A stretch of DNA of 64,000 nucleotides from Bacillota bacterium (lineage in GTDB: Bacteria > Bacillota > Clostridia > Oscillospirales > Oscillospiraceae). The stretch spans positions 61,870 to 125,869 of the forward strand of contig JAETOJ010000005.1 of NCBI GenBank assembly GCA_021768085.1. Direction: 5' to 3'. The number at the start of each line of letters is the position of its first letter. Positions within the stretch are counted from its first letter, which is position 1. The position numbers and the translations under genes were made by a program. Below are positions 50,180 to 58,896 of this stretch, piece by piece. Under the pieces are notes generated by a model. It made no database searches and was not told the DNA's origin. It worked only from the letters and a program-made list of their open reading frames with translations.

Positions 50180-50728
50180 ATGGGCGATTTGACCGACCTT
50201 ATTATCATCATCGTACTGGTGGTGATCGTGCTGCTGGCTCTGGAGGGCTCCCACCGGCGGCGCTACCGCTGCGGGTGGTACGGGCCCAGCTATGTCTACC
50301 GGCCCTTCTATATCTTCCGGCCCCGGCCCCCCAGACCCCCCCGGCCGCCCCACGGCCCGGGGTTCGGCCCCGGCATGGGCTTCGGCCCAGGCCAGCCCCG
50401 TCCCAACTCACGGCCCGGTGCGGGCACAAGGCCGGGCGGCTCTTTTGGCGGCGGACGGCCCAGCGGATCCTTTGGCGGAGGCAGGCCCTCCCCCGGCCCC
50501 CGGCCCGGCGGCTCCTTCGGCGGAGGGCGGCCCACCACACGACCCTCCTCCCGGCCCGGTGGCAGCTTCGGCGGCGGACGCCCCGGTGGCAGCTTCGGCG
50601 GCGGTCGCTCCTCCTTCGGCGGGGGACGACCCGGCGGCTCCTTTGGCGGGGGGCGCTCCTCCTTTGGGGGCGGGCGCCCCGGCGGCGGCTCCTCTTTCGG
50701 CGGAGGCCGCGGCGGCGGGCGGCGGTAG
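50180..50728 (+). CDS. Gly/Arg-rich repeat protein with one membrane helix
   Basis: 182 residues. An N-terminal helix (LTDLIIIIVLVVIVLLALEG) is followed by a His/Arg/Tyr patch, a Pro-rich stretch, then ~110 residues of GGSFGGGRP-type repeats ending in RGGGRR. Low-complexity glycine-rich tails of this sort often follow TPM domains (YgcG-like C-termini); here the tail is a separate gene starting at ATG 50180 with GGGAGG 7 bases upstream. RNA, wall-polymer or phase-separation roles are possible but unsupported. Confidence 0.78.
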   Translation: MGDLTDLIIIIVLVVIVLLALEGSHRRRYRCGWYGPSYVYRPFYIFRPRPPRPPRPPHGPGFGPGMGFGPGQPRPNSRPGAGTRPGGSFGGGRPSGSFGGGRPSPGPRPGGSFGGGRPTTRPSSRPGGSFGGGRPGGSFGGGRSSFGGGRPGGSFGGGRSSFGGGRPGGGSSFGGGRGGGRR

Positions 50729-50745
50729 CTTCCCAAAACAGTATG

Positions 50746-50788
50746 AAAACAGCGGCGGAACGGGAAACCTGTTCCGCCGCTGTTTTTT
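50746..50788. terminator. Bidirectional terminator
   Basis: AAAACAGCGGCGGAAC (50746-50761) pairs perfectly with GTTCCGCCGCTGTTTT (50771-50786), 9-base loop, T6 on the plus side and A4 on the minus side. The minus-strand copy directly follows the stop codon of the ABC ATPase remnant. Confidence 0.94.
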
Positions 50789-50831
50789 ACAATACCTTGG
50801 ACAGGAAGTCAATGGCGCGCCGCTCCCGGAG
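50787..50831 (-). pseudogene. Remnant of an ABC ATPase 3' end
   Basis: Fourteen codons plus stop reading [14 protein letters not shown] on the minus strand, nearly identical to the end of the intact ATPase gene ([14 protein letters not shown], stop at 50870). The remnant still abuts the terminator at 50746-50788. It suggests that the intact importer genes were inserted or recombined upstream of the tail of an older copy. Confidence 0.75.
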
Positions 50832-50838
50832 GTACGCA

Positions 50839-50867
50839 AATCCCCCACCCCTGCGGGGTGGGGGATT
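50839..50867. repeat. Hairpin between the ATPase gene and the ATPase remnant
   Basis: AATCCCCCACCCC (50839-50851) and GGGGTGGGGGATT (50855-50867), perfect 13-bp stem with a 3-base loop, two bases after the ATPase stop. No U-tract. Confidence 0.7.
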
Positions 50868-50869
50868 CC

Positions 50870-51592
50870 TTACAGCACCTTGGACAGAAAGTCAATGGTG
50901 CGCTGCTCCCGCGGGTGGGCAAAGAAGGCGTGGGGCTCGTCCTGCTCCACGATCTTCCCCCCGTCCATGAACAGCACCCGGGTGCCCACCTCCCGTGCAA
51001 AGCCCATCTCATGGGTCACCACCACCATGGTCATGCCCTCCCGGGCCAGTTCCTTCATGACCTCCAGCACCTCCCCCACCATCTCGGGATCCAGGGCGGA
51101 GGTGGGCTCGTCGAACAGCAGCACCTTGGGCTTCATGGCCAGCGCCCGGACGATGGCGATGCGCTGCTTCTGGCCGCCGGACAACTGGGCGGGATAGGCA
51201 TCCGCCTTCTCCTCCAGCCCCACCCGGCGCAGCAGAACCATGGCCTCCTCCTCCGCCTCGGCCTGCTTCATCAGGCCGGTGCGCACCGGGGCCAGGGTGA
51301 TATTTTTGCGGATGGTCATGTTGGGGAACAGGTTAAAGTGCTGGAACACCATCCCCATCTGGCGGCGGATGGTGTTGATGTCCGCCTTGGGGTCGGTGAT
51401 CTCCGCGCCGTCGAAGGTGATGGTGCCGGCGGTGGGGGTCTCCAGCAGGTTGAGACAGCGCAGGAAGGTGGACTTGCCCGAGCCGGACGGGCCGATCACC
51501 ACCACCTTCTCCCCGGGGTGGATGTGCTCCGAGATATCGTCCAGCACCAGGTTGTCCCCAAAGGACTTGGTCAGGTGTTTAACGTCGATCAC
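50870..51592 (-). CDS. Polar amino acid ABC transporter, ATP-binding protein (GlnQ type)
   Basis: 240 residues. Walker [11 protein letters not shown]-loop, signature LSGGQKQR, Walker [13 protein letters not shown], and the switch His in [11 protein letters not shown]. The sequence is typical of GlnQ/HisP-type importers. The start overlaps the permease stop by 14 bases. The substrate is set by the binding protein encoded at 52424-53302. The C-terminal 14 residues recur in the remnant at 50787-50831. Confidence 0.95.
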   Translation of the reverse strand: MIDVKHLTKSFGDNLVLDDISEHIHPGEKVVVIGPSGSGKSTFLRCLNLLETPTAGTITFDGAEITDPKADINTIRRQMGMVFQHFNLFPNMTIRKNITLAPVRTGLMKQAEAEEEAMVLLRRVGLEEKADAYPAQLSGGQKQRIAIVRALAMKPKVLLFDEPTSALDPEMVGEVLEVMKELAREGMTMVVVTHEMGFAREVGTRVLFMDGGKIVEQDEPHAFFAHPREQRTIDFLSKVL

Positions 51593-52337
51593 TTTGGGCC
51601 AGCCTCCTTTCCAGCTTCCCCTGGAGCCAGGTGAGAATGATAACGAAGAATAAGTAGATGCAGGCGATGCCGATGAGGGGCGGCATAAAATCGTAGGTCT
51701 TGCCGCCGATGCGCTGGGCGTAGTAGGTCATCTCCGCCGCGCCGATGGCGTTCACCAGGGAGGTATCCTTGAACAGCGTCACCAGCTCGTTGCCCATGGA
51801 GGGCAGGATGTTCTTAAATGCCTGGGGGATGATGATAAAGCGCATGGTGTCAGCGTAGCCCAGGCCCAGGGAGCGCCCCGCCTCGGACTGGCCGGGATCC
51901 ACGCTCATGAGCCCGCCCCGGATGATCTCCGAGATGTAGGCCCCGGCGTTGACCCCCATGCCGATCATGCCCACCATCACCTTGTTTCGCTCACCTTTGA
52001 AGATGACGAAGGCCCAGATCAGGATTTGCACCATCATGGGGGTGCCCCGGATCACGGTGGCATACACCTTACAGATCAGGTTGACAACGCCCAGCAGGGG
52101 GTTGCGCCGTCCGGGGCGCTGCTGATCGTGGGCGGTGCGCACCAGGGCCACGAACAGGCCCAGCACCAGCCCCATGGCGATGGAGACGATGGTGATTTCA
52201 AAGGTGACCACCAGCCCCTGAAGGTACATCTGCCAGCGGTCGGCCTCCAAAAAGGCGGTATGAAATCGGGGGCCCAGCTTTATCAGCCATTGGACAAAGG
52301 GAAGGCCGTACAGCCAGTCGATAAGCGGTTGGAGCAT
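51579..52337 (-). CDS. Polar amino acid ABC transporter permease
   Basis: 252 residues with about five membrane helices and the His/Glu/Gln-permease signature around [23 protein letters not shown] (EAA loop, residues ~150-172). It dimerises and couples to the ATPase encoded next. An 86-base gap separates it from the binding-protein gene upstream, containing a short GC stem (CAGGGGCGG/CCGCCCCTG) that may tune the higher expression of the receptor. Confidence 0.93.
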   Translation of the reverse strand: MLQPLIDWLYGLPFVQWLIKLGPRFHTAFLEADRWQMYLQGLVVTFEITIVSIAMGLVLGLFVALVRTAHDQQRPGRRNPLLGVVNLICKVYATVIRGTPMMVQILIWAFVIFKGERNKVMVGMIGMGVNAGAYISEIIRGGLMSVDPGQSEAGRSLGLGYADTMRFIIIPQAFKNILPSMGNELVTLFKDTSLVNAIGAAEMTYYAQRIGGKTYDFMPPLIGIACIYLFFVIILTWLQGKLERRLAQSDRR

Positions 52338-52423
52338 TGAGGTATTCCCCTCTCAAGTGTTGTAAGGCAGGGGCGGCCCGTCAGAGCCGCCCCTGCTTGG
52401 AGCATTTCCGTTTGGTTGACGAA

Positions 52424-53302
52424 TCAGTCAGCCTTGATGTACTTATCCACGATCTTCTGGAAAGTGCCGTCGGCCTTCAGCTCAGCCAGAGCGGTGTTCA
52501 CCGCGTCCAGCAGGGCGGTATTCCCTTTCTGGAAGGCGATGGCGTAGTCCTCCACGGCGTACTCGGTGTCCAGGATTTTCAGGCCGGGGTTGGCGGCCAC
52601 ATACGCCTGGGCGGGGCCGTTGTCGATGACCACCGCGTCGATGGTGCCCGCCACCAGATCCATGACGGCCAGGGCGCCGGTGTCATAGGCGGTGACGTGA
52701 TCCTCGCCGTAACCGCCGTTCTCCGGGGTGTCGGAGCAGTAGATGTAGCCGGTGGTGTCCGCCTGGCAGCCGATCATCGTGGCGTTGGCCAGGTCATCCA
52801 GGGTCTGGATGGGGGAGTCCTCCTTGACGATGACCACCTGCACACCAGTGGCGTAGCTGTCGGAGAAGTCCATGACCTCCAGACGGTCGGGCTTGACGGT
52901 GATGCCAGCCATGGCGATGTCGCTCTCGCCGTTCTGCACCGCCATCAAGGCGGCGATGAAGCCCATGTCGTCCACCACCAGCTCCAGGCCCAGCTTCTTG
53001 GCGATGGCCTCGGCCACCTCCACGTCGATGCCCTCGTAGCCGCCGTCGTCCTTCTTCATCTCATAGGGAGGGAACGCGGCGTTGGTGGACATATGTAACT
53101 TGCCCTCCTCCACGGTGGTGAAGGCCGCGGGGGCGTTGGTGGGCTCCTCCGTGGGAGCATCGGTGGGGTCGGCGGCGGGCTGGGTCTCGGCGGGCTGGGT
53201 GGGAGCGTCCGTGGGGGTGTTCCCCGTGCTGGAGCAGGCGCACAGCGCCAGTGCCATAGTCAGGGCCAGCAGAAGGGCCGTCAGCTTTTTCATCGTTTTC
53301 AT
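52424..53302 (-). CDS. Amino acid ABC transporter substrate-binding lipoprotein
   Basis: 292 residues. Lipoprotein signal with lipobox LCAC (Cys near residue 22), a Thr/Pro/Glu-rich stalk of ~35 residues (DAPTQPAETQPAADPTDAPT), then the SBP_bac_3 domain (LHMSTNAAFPPYEMKK, MAGITVKPDRLEVMDFSDSY). The receptor is probably for a polar amino acid; the ligand is not predictable. The start is taken at ATG 53302 because GGAG lies 9 bases upstream; ATG 53317 overlaps that site. First gene of the importer operon; promoter at 53376-53404. Confidence 0.93.
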   Translation of the reverse strand: MKTMKKLTALLLALTMALALCACSSTGNTPTDAPTQPAETQPAADPTDAPTEEPTNAPAAFTTVEEGKLHMSTNAAFPPYEMKKDDGGYEGIDVEVAEAIAKKLGLELVVDDMGFIAALMAVQNGESDIAMAGITVKPDRLEVMDFSDSYATGVQVVIVKEDSPIQTLDDLANATMIGCQADTTGYIYCSDTPENGGYGEDHVTAYDTGALAVMDLVAGTIDAVVIDNGPAQAYVAANPGLKILDTEYAVEDYAIAFQKGNTALLDAVNTALAELKADGTFQKIVDKYIKAD

Positions 53303-53375
53303 TTCATTCATCTCCATTGAATATTGCGAATATGGTTTCGGTACAGCCCGCCCGGTCAGCGGGTTGTTGAGACAG

Positions 53376-53404
53376 AGTATACCGCCTATTCATAAAAAAT
53401 GCAA
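53376..53404 (-). promoter_or_regulatory. Promoter of the amino acid importer operon
   Basis: Minus strand TTGCAT (53404-53399), 17-bp spacer, TATACT (53381-53376). Its -35 overlaps the 3' arm of the upstream terminator hairpin. Confidence 0.72.
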
Positions 53405-53429
53405 GAGGATTTTTGATATCCTCCTGCAT
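53394..53429 (-). terminator. Terminator after the acyltransferase pair
   Basis: ATGCAAGAGGAT (53399-53410) with ATCCTCCTGCAT (53418-53429, one mismatch), A6 at 53394-53399 giving the minus-strand U-tract. It is placed ~80 bases after the GNAT stop. Confidence 0.85.
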
Positions 53430-53506
53430 TTCATGGGCTTTGTGGAATTTGAAACGAATAAAGATGCATTTTTATGCAAAATGAACCATAGCGGCCCGGT
53501 GGGGAT

Positions 53507-54340
53507 TCAGTCAAAGGCCAGCCCCAGCCAGCCCTCCCCCGCCCCGGCCCGGATAGAGGCGGGGGTGCCCTCCACCCAGCGGATGCAGGCAAACGGCCTC
53601 CCCTCCGACCGCCCCGCCGGAACCCGTACTTTCACCGGCCCCCCGCACAGGGCGGCGCAGGCCGCCGCTCCCTGATCCTGGTCGCCGGGGGCGCACAGCA
53701 GCTCCTTCACCACCGGCGCCCTGTCCCAGTTCTCCACGGCGGCGCAACCGGGGCCGTGGGCCAGCTCCAGCCGGTACAGCCCGCTGCCGGGCTCGGGACA
53801 CATGGCCCGCTGAAACGCCAGTTGCGCCGCGGTGTACGCCGTATGGGTTCGGCCCGCCAGCAGCTCCTCCCGCAGGGCGGCGTACCCCTCGGGGGACAGC
53901 TCCTCCACCGGGGCGGGGGCGGGCTCCGCCTCCACCTCCCGGAGGTAAAATCCCGGCTGGAAGCCATTCTGCTCAAAAAAGGGGAACAGACCCGGCTTCG
54001 CCGGCACGGTGAGCAGGCAGTCCAGCCCCTGGCTGCGGGCCAGCCCCGCCGCCACCTCCAGCAGGATGGGCGCCCAGCGCTGCCTCCGGCAGCTTGGATC
54101 CGTTGCCAGGGCGTAGACATACCCCGCCCGCAGCCGGGTGCCATCCGCCAGCACCAGGGCCAGCTCCGGCAGGGCCAGCATGGAGCGCACCAGCCTTTCC
54201 TCGCTGAGCACCAGCGGCCCCTCGGGGGCGCACAGGCGGTAGAACAACTGCTGGAACTCTGGCTCGTCGCCGAACGCGTTCCCCCACAGGGCCTCCGCGT
54301 CGGAGATCTCCCAGCCCTGGGCGTGGTGGATCTGAATCAT
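53507..54340 (-). CDS. GNAT-fold acetyltransferase
   Basis: 277 residues from ATG 54340; the frame is open upstream but overlaps the preceding gene. The N-terminal ~130 residues have the GNAT core with a variant acetyl-CoA loop (YALATDPSCRRQRWAPILLE) and later FFEQNGFQPGF. The C-terminal ~130 residues are less clear, perhaps a second GNAT-like half. The start overlaps the stop of the DUF2156 gene by 4 bases (ATGA). The substrate is unknown. Confidence 0.82.
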   Translation of the reverse strand: MIQIHHAQGWEISDAEALWGNAFGDEPEFQQLFYRLCAPEGPLVLSEERLVRSMLALPELALVLADGTRLRAGYVYALATDPSCRRQRWAPILLEVAAGLARSQGLDCLLTVPAKPGLFPFFEQNGFQPGFYLREVEAEPAPAPVEELSPEGYAALREELLAGRTHTAYTAAQLAFQRAMCPEPGSGLYRLELAHGPGCAAVENWDRAPVVKELLCAPGDQDQGAAACAALCGGPVKVRVPAGRSEGRPFACIRWVEGTPASIRAGAGEGWLGLAFD

Positions 54341-55251
54341 CGGCCCACCTCCCGGGCGGTGTATTTGGTGAGCAGGATGTCCGGGTAGTAGGACAGCTTG
54401 GCCTTCCGCAGCCCCTCCAGCCCCATGTCGTCCTCCCGGTTGAACCACTTGACCTGAGGGTGGCGGCTGCGGATCAGCCGGGCCAGCTCCCGGTTGATGG
54501 CGGGGTAGGCTCCCTGGATGTCGCCGAAGGACTTCTCGAAGTTCACGTCAAACACCTCGGGGGTGATGAAGCCGCCTAAAGAGAAAGCCACCGGCGAACC
54601 GTCCGCCCGGATCAGCGCCCCCTCCAGCCCCAGCTTGTCCATGTGGTACAGGGCCTCAATGAGGGCGATGGTCTCCTCGGACACCGTTGACCCGTCCTCC
54701 CCCGACTCCTCCTGGCGGATGGCGGCCCACTGGCGCTCCAGCTCCACGCACTCTGGGACGTTGGCGGGGGTGATGTCCTCCAGCAGCCAGTCGGGGAACT
54801 GCTCGTCAAAGCGGCGGATGTGGTTCCGCTTGGCGTGGAGCTTCTTCCCCGGCAGGTCGGCCAGCCGGTTCACGTCGTAGAGGTAGTCGAAGCCGCCCCG
54901 ATCCTCCTCAAAGGCAAAGCGGCCGGGACAGGCCGCCTCCAGGGCGGCGCGCTGATCCTCCGTCACGCACACCAGGGTAAGGGGCACCCCGTTGGCGGCG
55001 GCGTGGTTGGCTAACGTGTCCACTGCCGCTGACAGGGGGCCGCTGCCCGCCGGGTAGAGGTAACACAGGCCCAGCGCACCCTGAATCTGCACCAGCAGCC
55101 GGTCGCCCAGGCGGGCGATCTTCTGGGGGTAGGCCCGGCTCCACAGGTAGATATTGGCAAAGTTATACTCGCAGGCGGGGCTGGCCTCGGCGGCAAGCAG
55201 GGGCTGCACCCACTGGCGATCCTCAAACTGAGGGGGTTCAAAGGTAAGCAT
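54337..55251 (-). CDS. DUF2156 (phosphatidylglycerol lysyltransferase C-domain-like) protein
   Basis: 304 residues. Two tandem GNAT-like folds of DUF2156: NFANIYLWSRAYP, KLHAKRNHIRRFDEQFPD, and NREDDMGLEGLRKAKLSYYP are typical. Unlike MprF it has no membrane domain, so it is a soluble aminoacyl- or acyl-transferase of unknown substrate. The start is ATG 55251, with AAGGA 9 bases upstream; ATG 55260 is too close to that site. It is cotranscribed with the GNAT gene by a 4-base overlap, so the two may modify the same target. Confidence 0.85.
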   Translation of the reverse strand: MLTFEPPQFEDRQWVQPLLAAEASPACEYNFANIYLWSRAYPQKIARLGDRLLVQIQGALGLCYLYPAGSGPLSAAVDTLANHAAANGVPLTLVCVTEDQRAALEAACPGRFAFEEDRGGFDYLYDVNRLADLPGKKLHAKRNHIRRFDEQFPDWLLEDITPANVPECVELERQWAAIRQEESGEDGSTVSEETIALIEALYHMDKLGLEGALIRADGSPVAFSLGGFITPEVFDVNFEKSFGDIQGAYPAINRELARLIRSRHPQVKWFNREDDMGLEGLRKAKLSYYPDILLTKYTAREVGR

Positions 55252-55315
55252 CCATACCATTCCTTTTCTTGGTGTCTGGATATCATATCACGGCGGCGAG
55301 AAAAGCGCAACGGGT

Positions 55316-55351
55316 AAAAGCGCGCCGCCGGGGCTTTCCGGCGGCGCGCTT
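55316..55351 (-). terminator. Terminator after rny
   Basis: AAGCGCGCCGCCGG (55318-55331) and CCGGCGGCGCGCTT (55338-55351) form a perfect 14-bp stem, with AAAA before it as minus-strand U-tract, four bases after the rny stop. Confidence 0.9.
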
Positions 55352-55354
55352 GAT

Positions 55355-56914
55355 TCATTTGGCGTACTCGATGGCTTTCGTCTCCCGGATCAGGTTCACC
55401 TTGATCTGCCCGGGGTACTCCAGCTCGTCCTCGATCTTCTTGGCGATCTCCCGGGCCAGCAACACCATGCGGTCCTCGGACACGTCCTCCGGATTCACCA
55501 TGATGCGCACCTCCCGGCCCGCCTGGATGGCGAAGGCCTTGTCCACCCCGGGGAAGGAGGAGGTCAGCTCCTCCAGCTTCTCCAGCCGCTTGATGTAGTA
55601 TTCCACATTCTCCTTGCGGGCGCCGGGACGGGCGGCGGAAATGGCGTCGGCGGCCTGCACCAGGCAGGCCACGATGGTGCGGGCCTCCACGTCGCCGTGG
55701 TGGGCCTCGATGGCGTGGATCACGTTCTCGCTCTCCCGGTACTTCCGGGCCAGCTCCACGCCGATCTGCACGTGGGAGCCCTCCACCTCGTGGTCGATGG
55801 ACTTGCCCAGGTCGTGGAGCAGCCCCGCCCGCTTGGCCTCGGCCACGTTGACGCCGATCTCGGCGGCCAGCAGCCCGGCCAGCTGGGCCACCTCGATGGA
55901 ATGGTTCAGCACGTTCTGCCCAAAGCTGGTGCGGTAGTGCTGGCGGCCCAGCAGCTTCACCAGCTCCGGGTTCAGCCCGTGGACGTTGGTCTCAAACACG
56001 GCCCGCTCGCCCTCGGCCCGGATGGTGGCGTCCACCTCCCGCTTGGCCTTCTCCACCATCTCCTCGATGCGGGTGGGGTGGATGCGGCCGTCCAAAATCA
56101 GCTTCTCCAGGGCCAGCCGGGCGATCTCCCGGCGCACCGGGTCAAAGCAGGACACGGTGATGGCCTCGGGGGTGTCGTCGATGATGAGATCCACCCCGGT
56201 CATGGTCTCCAGGGTGCGGATGTTGCGGCCCTCCCGGCCGATGATCCGGCCCTTCATCTCGTCGTTGGGCAGGGGCACCACGGACACGGTGGCCTCCGCC
56301 ACGTGGTCGGCGGCGCACCGCTGGATGGCCAGGGCGATCTGCTCCCGGGCGTAGGTCTCCGCCTCCTCCTTGTAGCGGGCCTGGATCTCCTTGAGCTTCA
56401 GGGCCTGCTCGTGGGTCACGTCGTCCTCCAGCTGTTCAATGAGGTAGCGCTTGGCCTCCTCCACCGTCAGGCCGGAGATGCGCTCCAGCAGCTCCACCTG
56501 GCTGTTCTTCAGCCCATCCAGCTCCTGCTTCTCCTCCTCCAGCTGGGCGATCCGGGCGGAGACGTTCTCCTCCTTGCGCTCCAGGTTCTCCAGCTTGCGA
56601 TCCAGGTTCTCCTCCTTGGAGTTGAGCCGATTCTCCTGGCGCTGGATCTCGTTGCGGCGATCCTTGACCTCCTTGTCGAACTCGCTGCGGGCCTTGAGGA
56701 TCTCCTCCTTGGCCTCCACGGTGGCCTCCCGCTTTTTGCTCTCAGCGGACTTGATGGCGTCGTTGATGATCCGGCGGGCCTCCTCCTCGGCGGAGCCGAT
56801 CTCCCGCTCGGCGGCGGCCTTTCGCCGCTGGTATCCAACCACCGCTCCGATCGCCAGACAGATCAGACCGGCGGCAATGGCAATGATCACGGTCACAAAG
56901 ACTGGCACTTGCAT
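55355..56914 (-). CDS. rny: Ribonuclease Y
   Basis: 519 residues. An N-terminal membrane anchor ([21 protein letters not shown]) is followed by a long coiled coil (~30-190). The KH domain lies at ~205-270 ([20 protein letters not shown]), the HD domain at ~330-425 with [12 protein letters not shown], and a conserved C-terminal domain to [11 protein letters not shown]. It initiates mRNA decay at the membrane in Firmicutes. The start is ATG 56914, with AGGAGGTG 12 bases upstream, a rather long spacing but no alternative lies between. A ~200-base leader with two terminator-like hairpins precedes it. Confidence 0.95.
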   Translation of the reverse strand: MQVPVFVTVIIAIAAGLICLAIGAVVGYQRRKAAAEREIGSAEEEARRIINDAIKSAESKKREATVEAKEEILKARSEFDKEVKDRRNEIQRQENRLNSKEENLDRKLENLERKEENVSARIAQLEEEKQELDGLKNSQVELLERISGLTVEEAKRYLIEQLEDDVTHEQALKLKEIQARYKEEAETYAREQIALAIQRCAADHVAEATVSVVPLPNDEMKGRIIGREGRNIRTLETMTGVDLIIDDTPEAITVSCFDPVRREIARLALEKLILDGRIHPTRIEEMVEKAKREVDATIRAEGERAVFETNVHGLNPELVKLLGRQHYRTSFGQNVLNHSIEVAQLAGLLAAEIGVNVAEAKRAGLLHDLGKSIDHEVEGSHVQIGVELARKYRESENVIHAIEAHHGDVEARTIVACLVQAADAISAARPGARKENVEYYIKRLEKLEELTSSFPGVDKAFAIQAGREVRIMVNPEDVSEDRMVLLAREIAKKIEDELEYPGQIKVNLIRETKAIEYAK

Positions 56915-56979
56915 CTGGGTTCCACACCTCCTGTTACAAAATAACACGCGATGCGTGAATAGACGCACCGCGATAATTG

Positions 56980-57004
56980 AAAAACCGCCCACCGGGTTTG
57001 GGCG
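56980..57004 (-). terminator. Terminator-like stem in the rny leader
   Basis: CGCCCA (57004-56999 complement) pairs with TGGGCG around a 7-base loop, followed on the minus strand by GTTTTTC (56984-56980). The stem is short (6 bp), so it is a possible attenuator at best. Confidence 0.4.
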
Positions 57005-57120
57005 CAGTATTTGAGTGTCAAAATCTATGACGGGTCGTATAGACTATATAAACGCCCCAAAGGGGGCGCAAACGCTCAAACGGCAAAAAAGACGGCGGTC
57101 TTTCAAAATTATCCTCATCT

Positions 57121-57149
57121 ATTATATAGTCCGGCCGCGCCGCCGTCAA
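57121..57149 (-). promoter_or_regulatory. Promoter of rny
   Basis: Minus strand TTGACG (57149-57144), 17-bp spacer, TATAAT (57126-57121). Confidence 0.82.
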
Positions 57150-57217
57150 GTGGAAATGTGAAACTTTCGTGAACATTCCAATTTTTTTCTGTGCAGATTG
57201 CAGAAGCGCGGCCGGAC

Positions 57218-58219
57218 TTATGGCTCCGCCACCGTCACCGTCCGCCCCTGCTCCGTCAGGGTGAACCGCCCCTCCAGCCCCGGGGTGATGGTGACCGAGC
57301 CGTCCTCCGCCACCAGCACCGCCTCAAAGTCCCGGTACCGCCGCCAGTGCTCCACGGCCTTCTCCCGGCCCATGACGAACAGGGCGGTGGACAGCCCGTC
57401 GCACATCAGTCCGTCGTCCCCCACCACGGTGACGGAGGCCAGCCCGCTGCGCGCAGGGGCCCCGGTCTTGGGATCCAGGATATGCCAATAGCGCACGCCG
57501 TCCTCCTCGAAGTACCGCTCGTATCCGCCGGAGGTGATCACGGCCTGGTTGTCCACCTCCACCACGCCGAGGTTCCCCTCCCCCGCCGGGTTCCGGATCC
57601 CCACCCGCCAGGGGGAGCCGTCGGGCTTGGCCCCCACCGCCTGGATGTTGCCGCCCAGATCCAGCAGGGCAGAGGTGACGCCGCCCTCCCGCAGCAGGGC
57701 GGCCAACGCCGCCCCGGTGTAGCCCTTGGCCACGCTGCCCAGGTCGATCTCCATGCCGTCGGGCAGGGATGCAGCATTCCCGTCCAGCGCCACCTTGGTA
57801 TAGTCCACCAGCGGCAGCAGCTTGGCAATCGTTTCTCCATCGGGGACGGCATACTCCCCCGTGGTGAAGCCCCAGGTGCGCAGCACCGGGTAGGTGGAGA
57901 CATCCAGCGCCCCCTCCGTCCGGTCGCACAGCGCCAGCGCCCCCCGCAGCAGTTCCTCTGTGTCCGGCGACAACTCCGCCGCTCCGTCCCGGTTGAGGGC
58001 GCGGATCTCGCTGCCCCTGCCGGTGACAGACAGCAGGCCCTCCAGCTCCCGCACCCGGGCCTCGGCGTCGGCCAGCAGGGCCTCGTTCCCGCCCTCATAC
58101 AGCCGCAAGGTCATGACGGTGTCCATGGCAAAAAAGGTGCGCTCCGCCGCCTGGGTCTGGGGGGCGGTGCAGCCCGCCAGGAGCAGCAGAATCCCAAACG
58201 CCGCCGCCCAGCGCCTCAT
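57218..58219 (-). CDS. apbE: FAD:protein FMN transferase (ApbE), lipoprotein
   Basis: 333 residues. Lipoprotein signal ending LLLLAGC (Cys17). It attaches FMN covalently to flavoproteins such as Rnf/Nqr subunits outside the membrane. FAMDTVMTLRLYE, EIDLGSVAKGYTGAAL, DLGGNIQAVG and the metal-binding end TVVGDDGLMCDGLSTALFVMG are ApbE hallmarks. The start ATG 58219 overlaps the dCMP deaminase stop by 4 bases. No rnf genes are in the window. Upstream frame extension to 58843 runs antisense to the deaminase frame and is not real. Confidence 0.94.
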   Translation of the reverse strand: MRRWAAAFGILLLLAGCTAPQTQAAERTFFAMDTVMTLRLYEGGNEALLADAEARVRELEGLLSVTGRGSEIRALNRDGAAELSPDTEELLRGALALCDRTEGALDVSTYPVLRTWGFTTGEYAVPDGETIAKLLPLVDYTKVALDGNAASLPDGMEIDLGSVAKGYTGAALAALLREGGVTSALLDLGGNIQAVGAKPDGSPWRVGIRNPAGEGNLGVVEVDNQAVITSGGYERYFEEDGVRYWHILDPKTGAPARSGLASVTVVGDDGLMCDGLSTALFVMGREKAVEHWRRYRDFEAVLVAEDGSVTITPGLEGRFTLTEQGRTVTVAEP

Positions 58220-58719
58220 ACCCCGCACTCCTCCCGCAGGTGCTCTGGGATGGAGTCGTCCTGATCGATCCACTCCCGCTGTACGTCCACCACCCGGTAC
58301 TCGGTGGGGGTGTCCCGGATCACCACTTTCGCGATGCCCGCGTTGATGATAAGCCGCCGGCACATGGAGCAGGAGGTGGAGCCGGAGATCAGCTCCCCAG
58401 TGGCCGGATCCTTGCAGGCCATGTAGAGGGTGGCACCTAAAACCTCCCGCCGGGGGGCGGAGATGATGGCGTTGGCCTCGGCGTGGACGGAGCGGCACAG
58501 CTCGTACCGCTGGCCGGAGGGGATATTCATGGCCTCCCGGGCGCAGTAGCCCAGATCGCCGCAGTTTTTCCGCCCCCGGGGGGCGCCGTTGTAGCCGGAG
58601 GACACGATCTCGTCGTTCTGGACGATGATAGCCCCGTAGCACCGGCGCATACAGGTGGATCGCTCCAGCACGGTGGCGGCGATGTCCAGGTAATAGTTCT
58701 GTTTGTCGATGCGGGCCAT
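58216..58719 (-). CDS. comEB: dCMP deaminase / ComEB-type zinc deaminase
   Basis: 167 residues. Zinc site His79-Ala-Glu81 (CRSVHAEANAI) and Cys117/Cys120 (SCSMC), with a second zinc-like Cys set (GRKNCGDLGYC) typical of dCMP deaminases. It produces dUMP for dTMP synthesis. In many Firmicutes the gene lies in com operons and is called comEB; there are no competence genes here. The start is ATG 58719 behind GGGGGAG. A possible -10 TATACT lies at 58748-58743. Confidence 0.92.
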   Translation of the reverse strand: MARIDKQNYYLDIAATVLERSTCMRRCYGAIIVQNDEIVSSGYNGAPRGRKNCGDLGYCAREAMNIPSGQRYELCRSVHAEANAIISAPRREVLGATLYMACKDPATGELISGSTSCSMCRRLIINAGIAKVVIRDTPTEYRVVDVQREWIDQDDSIPEHLREECGV

Positions 58720-58810
58720 GGAAACTCCCCCTTTTTTCGGACAGTATACCATCTTTTTCTCTCCCTCGCAACGGGAATTTACAGCGGCCCCCGGCCCGGC
58801 ACCCCCTATG

Positions 58811-58856
58811 ATTAGTTTGCAGGCACCCGAAAGGGGCCAGCAAGCTAATTTTTTTT
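58811..58856 (+). terminator. Strong plus-strand terminator at the border of the phage-like region
   Basis: An imperfect 17-18-bp stem with GAAA loop (58811-58828 with 58833-58849), then T8. There is no plus-strand gene for ~8 kb upstream, so it probably belongs to the incoming element: it would insulate the phage-type genes, or act as an attenuator 40 bases before the first of them. Confidence 0.82.
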
Positions 58857-58896
58857 ATTCCTTAATCCAAAGAAAACCGTCAAGGAGGGCCAAAAA

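Larger units (their letters stand above)
56915..57217. other. rny leader region
   Basis: 303 bp with no gene. On the minus strand from the promoter (57149-57121): hairpin AAAGAC/GTCTTT followed by T (57103-57085), hairpin CGCCCC/GGGGCG (57068-57053), an unstructured stretch, a small stem with U5 (57004-56980), and the ribosome-binding site. The unusually long structured leader suggests regulation of rny mRNA. Confidence 0.6.

Noticed and set aside
57218..58843. A 541-codon form of ApbE extending to 58843.
   Set aside because: The extra N-terminal part is an off-frame translation of the dCMP deaminase gene; the lipoprotein signal at 58219 and the ATGA overlap define the real start.
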